A DNA stretch of 64,000 bases from NCBI RefSeq assembly GCF_027409185.1, contig NC_084465.1, positions 26,267,864-26,331,863 on the forward strand. The letters are read 5' to 3'. This DNA comes from Cynocephalus volans (lineage: Eukaryota; Chordata; Mammalia; Dermoptera; Cynocephalidae). The notes below the pieces were generated by a model that ran no database searches, was not told the DNA's origin, and saw only the letters and a list, made by a program, of their open reading frames with translations. Below, one piece after another: positions 33,801 to 41,900 of the stretch. The position numbers and the translations under genes were made by a program. Within the stretch, counting starts at the first letter, position 1. Every line of letters begins with the position of its first letter.

Positions 33801-36800
33801 CTCTCCGCCCCTCTGCATTGTTTCAAAAGTCAATCCCACACATCATACCATTTCATCAGTAAATATTTTCAAGATATGAAAGATAACAGAATCTACTTCT
33901 TAAACAAAATCAGTAGTATCCATCAAAAGAAAAATCAATAAAATCTTAGTGTCATCAATTTTACATCTCCAGTTATTCTGTACGTGTTTTTATTTTTTAC
34001 AGTTTGCACCAATATAATCTTTCAGTTTACTTTTTCCCCAGATCGATTTGGGATGTTGCCATTGGATGAGCCTGCTATTCTTGTTAGTGAATTCCTAGAT
34101 CGTTTCCAAAGCCTTTGTCACTTGGACCTCCAGCTTCCTTCCCTGAGGCTGGAAGACTTGAAATCTATGGTGAGTTTTTCTTGGCTAGGCTACAGTGGCC
34201 TCCAGTTGTCACCAGCATTTGTACATGAAGCATCTCTTTTAATGACAAGAGGATGCAGATTATTGTGAAGAGAACCACAGTTCTCTTGTAGTCTCAAATG
34301 ACCTTTTTCAGTCTCTACCAGAAAGGCAACTGTTGAGGGTTTCATTTAAACTTTTAGGTATCATTCTTTAAATGGCATAAATTCAATTTTATCTTGATTT
34401 ATTATTTAAACTATTGAACAGAAGATACTGAAATAAGACTGTGTATGGTTGATTGCATACGATTTTCCAAAGAAAGTCCTAGAGGACAAGTTACAAATTC
34501 CCTTCTCCTTGTGAATAGAAATGTTGAAATGCTCTGGCCCATCTGTACTTTGGAACTGAATGTGTACTGTCCCATTTCATCACCCTGTAGGTACTTTATG
34601 AAGATATACCTTACTGTAGGAAATAGCAGCTGATTATTTTGCTTCTTCAAGTTGAGAAAATAGCTTGGGTTTTAGTAGCAAACTAGTAACCTCTGATACC
34701 TATTATAAATGTTACCCTGTCCCTAGCCAAAGATATTTTTTTTTCACCCCATCGTAGTCCTTTATTATTCTTAAAACAAAAATAAATACTGGCAAGCTCT
34801 GTTGTTCTGTCAAAAAGTAAATTCATTGTCAGGCCAAGACATAAACAGTAACCTGTTTTCACTATTTGGGTTTGAAGTATATAGATTTCAGAGAAAATCT
34901 GCAACTGGTAAATTGAAAACAGTTTAGTACTAAAAAAAGATCTGGTAGTTCCAGGAAAACTGCTATCTTTCTTAATTAGCAGATCCAGGGCAATTCAGAA
35001 AGCTTCCGTGTGATACCTTAGCCCTGTCCTAGAAGTAAGTCTTCTCTGTGCAGAGGACTGTCTTCATGTTTGTCATTTCTTTTCTGATTTTTGCCTTGTA
35101 CCATCTGGGTACATCATTCTTTATAATTTTTCTTTTATGGTGGTTGAAACTTGAAGATTTTTACTTGGCTTCTTTGTAGTGCTTGACAGAAGACAAGATC
35201 AGTCTTCTCCTGCACCTGCTCGAAGATGAACTTGATCACCGAACTGATGAGAGAAAAACTGCAATCAAATTAGGCTCAGATATCCAAGTCCATGTCACTG
35301 CCTGTATTCTCTCTATGTGTGGCTGGGCATGTAGGTTAGTAAGTGGATTTTGCCTGGGCACATGAACAGTGACAATAGTATACACCCGTATATCTCAGTT
35401 GCTAATAGTATTTGGAAATCCCGTGGTATTTCCTGTGAGAAGAACAGAGACAGAAACTTGGGGGGCCATAGCGGGGGAGGGGGATAATAAGAATTAGTAA
35501 CAAAACCAGAATTATAATACAGGAATTCTTGGTGTTCACACCTAAACTTTTTACTTGTACTGTCACTTCCTAGTGAGGAATTTGCGTTCCTGTAAACAGT
35601 GAGGCTCCTTTCTAAAAATAGAAAGACAATAAAGCACAACAAAAATCAGTTTAATTGGTAAAAACTACCAAAGGAAACACCAGCTGGATCCCCCTAGACC
35701 CCACGTTGGTGTTCCTGTTCCAGCTGCTCAATTTGGTATAGACTCCCTGTGAGATAGAAGAATGTCAGAATCAGTCTTGATTTATTTTGAATATGTTTTC
35801 TTTGGTAGATTAAGGAATGTTTTCCATTTAAAAGGAAAAAGTTTTAAGAGGGACAGGAGAAATTTATAAAACATACCTTCAAAGTAGTCTTGCCATAGAG
35901 AACACATCAAGAGACCCCTTAGATCTTTCTACAGGAAATTTGTGAAAGATGATGAAGCTGGGGTCCTGAGACCAGAGGAAGGGACCCTGAGAGAACATGG
36001 TTCCCAGTCCACTGGACTGCTTCAGAGATTTGTTTGATGAGATAAAGCATACTCACAAAGGGCCGGCCCGTGGCTCACTCGGGAGAGTGTGGTGCTGAGA
36101 ACACCAAGGCCCCGGGTTCGGATCCCATATACGGATGGCCGGTTCACTCACTGGCTGAGCGTGGTGCTCACAACACCAAGTCAAGGGTTAAGATCCCCTT
36201 ACCGGTCATCTTTTAAAAAAAAAAAAAAAAAAGCATACTCACAAATAATTACACTAAGTCACTAGGAAATGTTACCCTTTGAGAAAACTCACTTTCTCTT
36301 TCATTCCTACCTAGTTCTTCTCTGGAGCCCATGCAGCTCTCCCTGATAACATGTTCCCAGTGTATGAGGAAGGTGGGGCTCTGGGGCTTCCAGCAGATTG
36401 AGACATCCATGACTGACCTGGATGCGTCATTTGGCCTAACCACCTCCCCCATCCTAGGCCCTGAGGGGCGGTCAGAGCGCTTCCCACTGGTGCCTGAATC
36501 CCCTCGGAGGATGATGACCCGAAGCCAGGATGCCACTTTTTCCCCAGGCTCAGAGCAGGTATGGACTTAGCTTATTTGTGGTGGACTTTTTCCTGAACCC
36601 CTGACCTTGGTATTATCAGCACCATGCTCTAACCAAGTGAGAGGGCGTGGACTTTTTAGTAGCATTCTTGACAAAAGTGTTGTTGGCGGAGAGTTGGAAA
36701 TTACCTTAGGTGGGTAGGCTTTATGTCTAAAATCACATTGATCAGAATACCATGTAGTGTTTCTGTTCACCAACAGAGAAGCTAAATTTGTTGTAGAAGT

Positions 36801-39800
36801 ATGGTATAGAAACCTAATATTCTTTGAACAGTTCAATTATGTAGACAGTTCAGAAACTAAATTCCTGTAGTTTAAACTATAAAATATTAGCTTTCACATT
36901 CTTCTAGAAAGAAGTACTTCGACCATAATTGTTAATGTCATTGGTGTACTTCCATTATCTCCTCTTTCCTTCAGGCTGAGAAGATCCCAGGTCCTATTGT
37001 CTCCCGAACTCGGAGCTGGGACTCTTCCAGTCCCGTTGACCGTCCTGAGCCAGAGGCTGTTAGCCCCACCACCAGAACCCGCCCAGTGACCCGAAGCATG
37101 GGAACAGGAGACCCGACTGGCCTGGAGGTACCATCTAGCCCTCTGCGGAGAGCCAAGCGAGCTCGCCTCTGCTCTTCCAGCAGCTCGGTGAGTCATCTCC
37201 ACGTGTAGACATCGCTGAGCAGAAACAGCATGCTGTACCCTCGCTGTGCAGCATGGAGAAGCAGGCGAGAGCCCTTCCCCGGTCCCACGACTAAAAGTAG
37301 ACCGTTTGAATAAGTTGAAAGATGAGACAGTGGGTGACCAAAGGGAAAAAATGAAGGGTTTCATCATTTGTTTCTTTGGGGTGTATTCTGGATAGGTAAT
37401 AAATGTTTCAGGCAAATGAGGCGGTAGTGAGATAGGGGGACAAACCTGGTAAGCTGCCATTTTTTTTTTAACAAAAGGAGTGAAAGAATAAAAATGAGAG
37501 GAAGATAATCAGAGTTTAAATGAGAGTGTAAAAATTTGGCAATTGTAAGGTTCTGGATTTGACAACTAATAGCAATGCCTCGCTGAATCTATATAGCATC
37601 TGCCCCTTCAGTAATGCTATTTCTCTTCCTCCTTCCTCAGGACACATCTTCCCGAAGCTTCTTTGATCCTACCTCTCAGCACAGAGACTGGTGCCCCTGG
37701 GTGAATATCACACTTGGCAAAGAAACTAGGGAGAATGGTGAAACTGAGCCAGATGCCAGCACCCCCACACAGCCGGGCTGGAAGGCAGTGCTAACTCTCC
37801 TTTTGGCCCACAAACAGTCTAGCCAGCCGGCTGAAACAGACTCCATGGTGAGATAAGCCATTGCCTGTGTGTGTGCAGCACTTGCTGTTTATGGAGTAAG
37901 GAGCAGAGACTGGTCCTATGATTAGTACCTTGCCTGCCCTCAGCTTTCATAAGTCGTTAGACTCATTCTGGTTTCATCCTAGAGAAAAGGCATGGAACTG
38001 GTTCAATCTTTCTGCAGTTTAGCACATGGTATTCCATCAAATTCTGATTAATTCTTTGTTCTTCCAACAAAAATGATCAGTGTAGAAAAGAAGTACAGAA
38101 ACAGAAATAGATAAATAGGCAGCTGCTTCAGCCTCATGTTGCAGAACAGCTGCTTTTTCCATCAGTTGCTGACACTTGTATTTGGAGCCTGGCCAGCTAA
38201 CTTAGCTGTTTGGAACACTGTGCTCTGACACCAAGATGATGATTTCATTCCTCATGTTGGGCAAGTTACTTTACTCTGTTCCACAGCCCAGACTTGTGCA
38301 CTGGACCTCCACTTGTCATCATAGTTATGACTGCTGTGGGTTACAAATGTGGGTAAATGCAAAGCCTTTGTGACAACTGAGAAACAAGTCAAGTGGCTGC
38401 TCTATGTAAAGGATGAATGTGGGAGGGTGGACGTTAAGGGGTCATGAAAACTGTTCTCTTTTCTTTGCTGGCTCACTCCCAGAGTTGCCTTGTAGCCTGA
38501 TATAAATATAACAACTTCTGACCTCTATACCCTCCAAGGACAAAGTAAAGTAATACTTCCAGCAGATATTTACAAGCAACATTCCCAGATGCATGTTTCT
38601 GTAGGGTCACAGGATTCCACTGGAGGAAACTATAGAGATGCTAAAAGTCTGATAATGTCCATTAGTGCCCTTAGTAAATATGCAGATTGTTTTCCAAGTT
38701 TTTGTGGGAAAAAAGTCTGCATTTTTCCAATTTAAGAAACATATAAAGCTATTTGAAGACAAATGTTTGACTCCCATCTCAAATTGGAGAGATAAAATCT
38801 ATCTTTGCACATAAATTCTCTCTGCTTGGATCTTCAGGAAATATCATATTGGCAGATTTTTTGGGTGGTTTTGTTGTTGTTGTTGTTGTTGTTTTCCTGG
38901 TTGGTGGCTGGCTGGTCTGGGGAACTGAACCCTTGACCTTGGTATTACAAGGCTGCCCTCTAACTGAGCTAACAGGCCAGCCCCTTAGCAGTTTTTATTA
39001 AGACTCCCTTCTATCACTGTCATACTAAAAAGAAACCCCGCAGGTTTTTTTTGTTTTGTTTTTTAGTGGAAAAAGTTGGCCTCCTAATTGGCCCTGAGTT
39101 CCAGTACTTTTAAGGTCCTTTTTGGTAGTTTGTCTTTTAACCTACCACAGCTGCTATGACTAGAAGATACAAAGCTGAATAAGGTTGTGGTAAAGGATTT
39201 TGATGTTAGAAAAAAGTTTATGCTATTTTTTCAACTTACATTTCTTTCAACTTGGTTTGTCACACTATATTATTAACTAAATTCCCCTCAGTAAGAGTTG
39301 AAACTTTTCAGCTTTTCCCTCCTGGGACTTTTTTTTATTGAAACACTCATCCACAGAGTGGATAGGAAAACAGTGAAAATGTCGTCTTATATCAAAAACT
39401 AGAAGTAACTTTATGGGTCATCTTGCTAGATATTTTTTGTACTCTCACTGAGACCCTGTCTGCACGTAACATTTGCTCTTTATTGTGACTCTCAAAGACA
39501 AAGAGAACCAAGTGTTCTGATTCACTGAGAACCTTTATCTTCTAATGAATTGCTTTGTCTCCCTGTAACACTGTTTCTCAGAATCTCAGCACTTGATAGG
39601 CATGATCAAGTGGCAATGAGATTCTTCCTATTATTAGCTCTGCTGGCTCAAACATAAAGCTGAGAAGGCCAAGGTCATAGTTTAAACTCTTAGGGGTCAT
39701 CAACTTTGTTTTATTCCTTGGCTTTGGATCATACTATTAACCTTAACCTCAGCTGAGTATCACATTAAATGGGAGCTCTTATTCACAAGAAATAATGAAC

Positions 39801-40235
39801 TAGAGCCAATTCAGCATCATGAGTGAAAATCAGTGCAAAATGTGTGCTGCAGTCATGGAGGGTCAGAGTGTCATCCTCACATAAGGGGTTAGGACAGATA
39901 CAGATACTTGGAGGGAGGATATGAGCCGTGATTTAAAGGCTCAGAGTATGTTAGCAGCAGTCTGACAGTAGAACACTGGCTTCTTGGTTTTTGTTCTGAC
40001 TTTAGGTATACATCATATATAGCACGATATAAAATGAATTTTACTCAATTCTAGACATATCTAGATCATTCTAGGAGAAATTTATAGACCAAGCCCTAAA
40101 GCTATTACCTATCTTTTGTCTCTATATGAGAATTCAATCTCTAATAATAAGCTTTTCTACCTATAGAGTCTCTCTGAGAAATCAAGGAAGGTATTCCGAA
40201 TATTCCGGCAGTGGGAATCCTCATGTTCATCCTGA
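18495..40235 (+). CDS. ZC3HC1: ZC3HC1 (NIPA), complete ten-exon coding gene, 502 residues
   Basis: Joining ten exons (listed separately) gives 1509 coding bases, i.e. 502 residues plus TGA, the length I recall for human NIPA. Every junction keeps frame. The start is in a good context (accaagATGG). Residues 72-165 hold the C3HC zinc finger (PF07967-type) with C117, C120, H152 and C156. A second, similar module spans about 208-432, with C272, C275, H425 and C429 in matching roles. S354, S359 and S395, reported as phosphorylation sites in human NIPA, are all present, and a basic cluster at 398-404 fits a nuclear localisation signal. Known of the family: ZC3HC1 was described as an F-box-like protein that binds ALK fusion kinase and affects cyclin B1. 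More recent work shows it as a nuclear-basket component that binds TPR at nuclear pores. Nine introns; intron 2 appears to be of the AT-AC minor class. No frameshift or premature stop is seen. Confidence 0.96.
18935..19420 (+). repeat. Diverged interspersed repeat, copy 2 of 2 (intron 1)
   Basis: It opens with tgccatggaccccttcagca, passes ttggtgacaaattcacaggt, and ends near ttcccatctgagtttatgga. It follows the same order as 9181-9600. An old mammalian interspersed repeat, family not named. The rest of intron 1 (19421-20119) holds nothing I recognise. Confidence 0.5.
20120..20231 (+). CDS. ZC3HC1: ZC3HC1 coding exon 2
   Basis: The acceptor is ttttag/G. It encodes residues 49-86, ending SRVETFS. 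The expected major-class GT donor is absent. The exon ends directly before ATATCCTTTT, the classic minor-spliceosome 5' site, and only this end restores ETFS/SLKW across to exon 3. The open frame running on past 20231 is intron read-through. Confidence 0.93.
20465..20660 (+). mobile_element. MIR SINE (intron 2)
   Basis: The MIR core pattern is visible: atcacatttgatcttcacct, attattatcat, ttttacagaagaagaaa, and aaatggcagaaccaggatt. Confidence 0.7.
20695..21253 (-). mobile_element. MLT1-type LTR, antisense (intron 2)
   Basis: ggttatctattgttatgtaa, agtggcttaaaacaatgaac and catcccatcacttttgccat are typical of older MLT1 LTRs read in antisense. No internal region is attached. Confidence 0.65.
21254..22012. 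other. Intronic DNA without recognised features
   Basis: Contains a poly(T) run near 21291-21311 that may be the tail of an antisense insertion. Otherwise nothing is recognised. Confidence 0.35.
22013..22108 (+). mobile_element. t-SINE monomer (intron 2)
   Basis: tRNA-Ile-like body (cggtagctcagttggttaga, ggttcaatccctg) followed by caaaaac. The target duplication aaaacaatttcaga occurs on both sides. Confidence 0.9.
22115..23260 (-). mobile_element. L1ME-like 3' region, antisense, split by a U6 pseudogene
   Basis: Antisense L1ME phrases are continuous across it: ccttatgattagattcaggt, gatcacttgattaagggtgt, and after the U6 insert ggaatgagccatttctccaa. The copy is decayed. Confidence 0.65.
22943..23049 (-). 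pseudogene. U6 snRNA retropseudogene
   Basis: Read on the - strand, it begins gtgctcacttcggcagcaca and continues through the full U6 length, including agattagcatggcccct, to gttccaaatt. A long A tail (poly T on +, 22926-22944) follows. Scattered differences from U6 and the A tail mark it as an L1-mobilised copy, not an active Pol III gene. No U6-type upstream promoter elements are evident. Confidence 0.9.
23261..24720. other. Intron 2 remainder
   Basis: No recognised repeat or exon. A 16-bp tandem repeat (ctctataaaataagag) near 24096-24131 is followed by a poly(A) run. Confidence 0.4.
24773..24923 (+). CDS. ZC3HC1: ZC3HC1 coding exon 3
   Basis: Starts after an AC dinucleotide (minor-class acceptor) with SLKWAGKP. 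It encodes residues 87-136 plus one base. It carries W107, and C117 and C120 of the C3HC finger ([11 protein letters not shown]). The donor T/GTAAGT is a strong major-class site. Confidence 0.95.
24924..25480 (+). other. ZC3HC1: ZC3HC1 intron 3
   Basis: A 557-bp GT-AG intron with A-rich and T-rich stretches and no recognised repeat. Confidence 0.8.
25481..25564 (+). CDS. ZC3HC1: ZC3HC1 coding exon 4
   Basis: The acceptor is tttcag/AT. It encodes residues 137-164 and one base, [22 protein letters not shown] onward (shown in full by positions). It supplies H152 and C156, completing the zinc site. The donor is G/GTATTT. Confidence 0.95.
25705..25880 (+). mobile_element. MIR SINE (intron 4)
   Basis: The MIR-like core is visible: gattctacttgatcctcaca, ggagccctgggaagtagtta and gatgaagacactaagaacca. 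Confidence 0.65.
25881..26620. other. Intron 4 segment without recognised features
   Basis: No repeat or conserved exon is recognised. Confidence 0.35.
26622..26726 (+). mobile_element. t-SINE monomer (intron 4)
   Basis: ggctgaccagttcagttggt (the A box has lost agct), acaccaaggtaacagatttg and gatccccatactaacc. An older, diverged copy. Confidence 0.85.
26925..27250 (+). mobile_element. L2 LINE fragment (intron 4)
   Basis: Phrases characteristic of L2: tacctggaactcaacatata, caaaactgaactcttcattt, agccagaaatctggaagtca, then ttctacctcctaaatagatg. Confidence 0.65.
27251..27600. other. AT-rich intron 4 segment
   Basis: Very AT-rich, no recognised feature. Confidence 0.35.
27617..27790 (-). mobile_element. 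t-SINE dimer (intron 4)
   Basis: Poly(T), then two tRNA-Ile-derived units in antisense, the second unit ending gccacaggccggca. The 15-bp target duplication ctactttcctagtat is exact at both ends (about 27602 and 27792), so the copy is young. Confidence 0.93.
27944..28094 (-). mobile_element. t-SINE dimer, GC-hairpin subtype, copy 1
   Basis: Antisense dimer in which the second unit carries a GC-rich palindromic stretch (gggagcgtcgctgcgctccc) in place of the usual anticodon arm. Exact target duplication cacttgatttttt. Confidence 0.9.
28153..28299 (-). mobile_element. t-SINE dimer, GC-hairpin subtype, copy 2
   Basis: Nearly the same sequence as the copy 210 bp to the left (gggagcgtcgccgcgctccc hairpin) but with its own target duplication, ataacctgactttttt, proving a separate insertion. 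Confidence 0.9.
28320..29105. other. Intron 4 segment, probably old LINE debris
   Basis: 28470-28600 and 28740-28900 contain antisense L1-like phrases (ctaccacccaaccccacttt; tgtatatccttcgacaacct). Boundaries are unclear. Confidence 0.35.
29106..30945 (-). mobile_element. L1/HAL1-type element: ORF1 fragment and 5' region, antisense
   Basis: On the - strand an open frame from 29641 to 29363 encodes a charged coiled-coil segment ([20 protein letters not shown] onward) with the style of L1/HAL1 ORF1. Upstream, to about 30945, lies the element's 5' region, ending near tggagtaagaacctcc. HAL1 elements keep only an ORF1-like gene, and no ORF2 is seen here. A SINE has inserted at 30388-30486. The + strand open frame at 29367-29579 is a shadow. 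Confidence 0.65.
30388..30486 (-). mobile_element. t-SINE monomer inside the L1/HAL1 element
   Basis: Antisense single unit ending gccacgggccggccc, with exact target duplication cctctgattattttt on both sides. The body corresponds to the first unit of the dimer type. Confidence 0.9.
31132..31232 (-). mobile_element. t-SINE monomer (intron 4)
   Basis: Poly(T) then ggtggctggctgatataggg and gagctatctggccagccc. A diverged older copy. Confidence 0.88.
31495..31620 (-). mobile_element. Old L1M fragment, antisense
   Basis: The phrase tagctttattgaggtataat and the following gacataaaatatactgcaca are typical of antisense L1M sequence. Confidence 0.6.
31720..31820 (+). mobile_element. t-SINE monomer (intron 4)
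   Basis: ggctggccagttggctcagt, agagcatggtgctgataaga, actggccagccaccaaaa and a pure A tail. Confidence 0.92.
31920..32215 (+). mobile_element. Probable L2 fragment
   Basis: ctcatctcctacttatctcc, cactgtgttccagcaccatg and ctaagaaacctttcctgaaa recall L2 sequence. Boundaries are approximate. Confidence 0.5.
32240..32410 (+). mobile_element. t-SINE dimer (intron 4)
   Basis: Head-to-tail units: ggctggcccgtggctcactt to cggatcccatata, then cggatggccggttcgctcac to ccggtcatctttt and an A tail. A close relative of the copy at 36059. Confidence 0.93.
32413..33630. other. Intron 4 segment without recognised features
   Basis: Only a short purine-rich run (gaaggagaaggaaggcagga) is notable. The open frame at 33005-33295 shows no known domain. 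Confidence 0.35.
33635..33960 (-). mobile_element. L1ME-like fragment, antisense (intron 4)
   Basis: The phrases tttcaggcatacacaaaagt, catctatccatcacctgact and cccacacatcataccattt match the antisense L1ME pattern seen at 16761. Confidence 0.6.
34042..34169 (+). CDS. ZC3HC1: ZC3HC1 coding exon 5
   Basis: The acceptor is ttccccag/AT. It encodes residues 165-207 ([18 protein letters not shown]... EDLKSM). The donor is ATG/GTGAGT. This segment links the C3HC finger to the second module. Confidence 0.95.
34170..35179 (+). other. ZC3HC1: ZC3HC1 intron 5
   Basis: 1010 bp, GT-AG, no recognised repeat. Open frames inside it on either strand have no exon support. Confidence 0.7.
35180..35334 (+). CDS. 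ZC3HC1: ZC3HC1 coding exon 6
   Basis: The acceptor is tttgtag/TGC. It encodes residues 208-258 and two bases ([18 protein letters not shown]... MCGWAC). It holds G255-W256 of the second module. The donor is AG/GTTAGT, weaker than its neighbours but in frame with exon 7. Confidence 0.94.
35335..36057 (+). other. ZC3HC1: ZC3HC1 intron 6, unannotated part
   Basis: No recognised repeat before the SINE at 36059. The - strand open frame at 35313-35642 is not supported. Confidence 0.6.
36059..36228 (+). mobile_element. t-SINE dimer (intron 6), about 90 bp before exon 7
   Basis: Complete two-unit element with an A tail. Exact target duplication aaagcatactcacaaa on both sides marks a recent insertion. 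Confidence 0.95.
36315..36558 (+). CDS. ZC3HC1: ZC3HC1 coding exon 7
   Basis: The acceptor is cctag/T. It encodes residues 259-340, including [14 protein letters not shown] (C272, C275, W282) of the second zinc module and the start of the serine/proline-rich insert that follows it. The donor is CAG/GTATGG. Confidence 0.95.
36592..36646 (-). mobile_element. Short t-SINE remnant with target duplication (intron 7)
   Basis: Only aacccctgaccttggtatta through ctctaaccaagtgag remains, without a poly(T). It is flanked by gtggacttttt on both sides (36581-36591 and 36647-36657). It sits 33 bp past the exon 7 donor. Confidence 0.75.
36975..37187 (+). CDS. ZC3HC1: ZC3HC1 coding exon 8
   Basis: The acceptor is ccttcag/GCT. 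It encodes residues 341-411, a serine/proline/arginine-rich, probably disordered region. S354, S359 and S395 (the last two followed by proline) match reported human phosphosites. R363 is encoded by CGT at 37041-37043. The basic cluster RRAKRAR is at 398-404. The donor is TCG/GTGAGT. A long open frame on the opposite strand (37460-36894) is a shadow of this GC-rich exon. Confidence 0.95.
37188..37640 (+). other. ZC3HC1: ZC3HC1 intron 8
   Basis: A 453-bp GT-AG intron, no recognised repeat. Confidence 0.7.
37641..37847 (+). CDS. ZC3HC1: ZC3HC1 coding exon 9
   Basis: The acceptor is cctcag/GAC. It encodes residues 412-480 and contains [12 protein letters not shown], with H425 and C429 likely completing the second zinc site with C272/C275, and W428/W431. 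The donor is ATG/GTGAGA. Confidence 0.95.
37848..38186 (+). other. ZC3HC1: ZC3HC1 intron 9, first part
   Basis: No recognised repeat. 38263-38880 and 38990-40166 of the same intron are likewise without recognised features. Confidence 0.5.
38187..38262 (+). mobile_element. Degenerate t-SINE (intron 9)
   Basis: gcctggccagctaacttagc, then acaccaagatgatgatttc. Diverged and lacking a clear tail. Confidence 0.55.
38893..38985 (-). mobile_element. t-SINE monomer (intron 9)
   Basis: A (TTG)n-type tail precedes ttggtggctggctggtctgg. It ends gagctaacaggccagcccc. Confidence 0.88.
40167..40235 (+). CDS. ZC3HC1: ZC3HC1 coding exon 10 (last), with stop TGA
   Basis: The acceptor is acctatag/AGT. It encodes residues 481-502, [20 protein letters not shown] then SS and TGA at 40233-40235. 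The human C-terminus I recall ends CSC, so the last residue differs (S for C). Confidence 0.95.
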   Translation, partial: SLSEKSRKVFRIFRQWESSCSS

Positions 40236-40735
40236 AGATGTTCCAGCCCCTTCCTGGAGAGAATTGGAATGAGTGACTTTTTGTTTTTTTGGTTTTTGTT
40301 TTTGGCGGCTGGCTGATATATGGATCCAGACCCTTGACTTGGTTGTTACAAGGCTGCACTCTAACCGACTGAGCTAACCAGCTCGCCCACGAATGACTTT
40401 TTGGAAAATAAAGTCTGAATTCCTTTTGGTCAGCTGATGTTAAACTTTTCTCCATTCTGGTTTCACAATAAGGAACCCGAGCCATTGCAAAGGCAGTGAT
40501 TGTCAACCATCTGCATCTGACTGAGGGGAGACCCTTTTCCATGTGGGGATGTGGACAGGGTAAGGCACAGCAAGTCCAGTTCTGTTCAAGGAGCACGGAG
40601 CTATGATACTATATGAAGGACCAAGAATTTGAGCACCCATCTCAGCATCTGTAGTGTGGGGCAGTGTTCTGAGGTCTCCTCTATCCCAGGAATATGACAG
40701 GATGTGTTAATAAAATATTTACTAAGATTCTTACT
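40236..40735 (+). promoter_or_regulatory. ZC3HC1: ZC3HC1 3' UTR with two candidate poly(A) signals
   Basis: AATAAA occurs at 40407-40412 and 40709-40714. The first lies 172 bp after the stop codon and fits a short 3' UTR. A SINE occupies 40284-40390 between the stop and this signal. The site actually used cannot be told from sequence alone. Confidence 0.7.
40284..40390 (-). mobile_element. t-SINE monomer inside the ZC3HC1 3' UTR
   Basis: T-rich tail, ttggcggctggctgatatat, then actgagctaaccagctcgcc. Target duplications gagtgactttttg (40271-40283) and gaatgactttttg (40391-40403) flank it with one mismatch. Confidence 0.92.
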
Positions 40736-41144
40736 GCTGGAAAACTGTTATCTTCCTTGCCCTGCAGGCTAGAGAAAACTTCAGTGGAACAGTCAACAAG
40801 GTCAGAGTTTGGTTTTCAGTTTGGCTGCAAAGCCTGAAATTTATTTGTGATTCCAGTCAAAGATGTATAATCTGTCTTAAAACAGAGGCAAGATGATTTT
40901 CATTGTGTCACCAGGAGATCTGGTGTGTTATAGAGAACGGTAAGCAGATAATTTTCTCTTTGCTTTGATAATAAAAGAATATAACGAGGAAGAAGGCACT
41001 TCAGAAAAGACCCCTCTCCTGTGCCTTCTAATGTATGGCACCCCCATTTGGGGCTCCCAAGGCTTTTTCACTGCTTGTGGGGATTATTAGTCTCTGCTAG
41101 GGAAAATTGGCCCTGAACCTGACCCATCTACATAAGACTGTCCA
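40736..41144. other. Downstream intergenic DNA
   Basis: No recognised feature. Confidence 0.35.
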
Positions 41145-41148
41145 CTGA

Positions 41149-41202
41149 GTCAAGGGTTCAGATCCCCACACTGGCCAGCCACAAAAAAAAAAAAAAAAAA
41201 AA
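41149..41202 (+). mobile_element. 5'-truncated t-SINE
   Basis: The 3' half only (gtcaagggttcagatcccca, actggccagcc) with a 21-base A tail. agactgtccact and agactgtctact flank it as a target duplication. Confidence 0.85.
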
Positions 41203-41339
41203 AGACTGTCTACTAACAAAGTATCCATGAACTATTTAAGGACTAGAAAGTAACTATTCTCTATATGAGGAAAATTCCTTCGACCAAAAAAAAAAAAGAA
41301 AAGAAAAGAAAGTAACTGTTCCCTGATGTGTAACTGGTT

Positions 41340-41900
41340 GGTTTGTTTTATAACTCACTTTTATACTAAGCTATTTTTTTAAAAATAACAAAGTAATATT
41401 CTACCCATTTTATACTTTAGTTTATATCAGTAAATTATAAAACATTTCTCCTACATATTATACCCAACAAAAATTAATTCCTAAATATCATAAAACACCC
41501 AATCTATATTCAAAATTCCTAATGTGTTTCAAATATGTTCTTTACATCTAATTTGTCCAAACCGGAATCCAATTCAAGATAATGGGTTGCATAACTCTCT
41601 TTAATCTAAAGGACAGTCCTTTTTTTTAAATGCATGTCAAATTTTAAATTTGTCATTTTTCAATCCTGATTTTTAAAAGGGTAAGTTGTATTGATGTCTC
41701 TCCTAAATCAAGCCTTTATCAATAAACAAGGCTGGGTAGAGGCTGCTTCCAGATTAATTTTTTAAGGGTGCTATCTTAACCTTTGGCAGTGGTAAATAGC
41801 TTGACTGTACATTGTTGGTCTCCATGGTCCACCTTAGAGGGAGACTAATGGGCATCTCTCTTATGTTTGTAGAAATGAAACCTCTGGCCCAGGCTGGAAG
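41340..41900 (-). mobile_element. L1ME-like fragment, antisense
   Basis: The phrases aatttgtccaaaccggaatc, gggttgcataactctcttta and ctaaaggacagtcctt resemble antisense L1ME 3' sequence. Boundaries are approximate. Confidence 0.5.

Noticed and set aside
36894..37460. A 188-codon open frame on the - strand
   Set aside because: It lies antisense to ZC3HC1 exon 8 and flanking intron. The GC-rich exon lacks stops by chance, and the peptide resembles no family.
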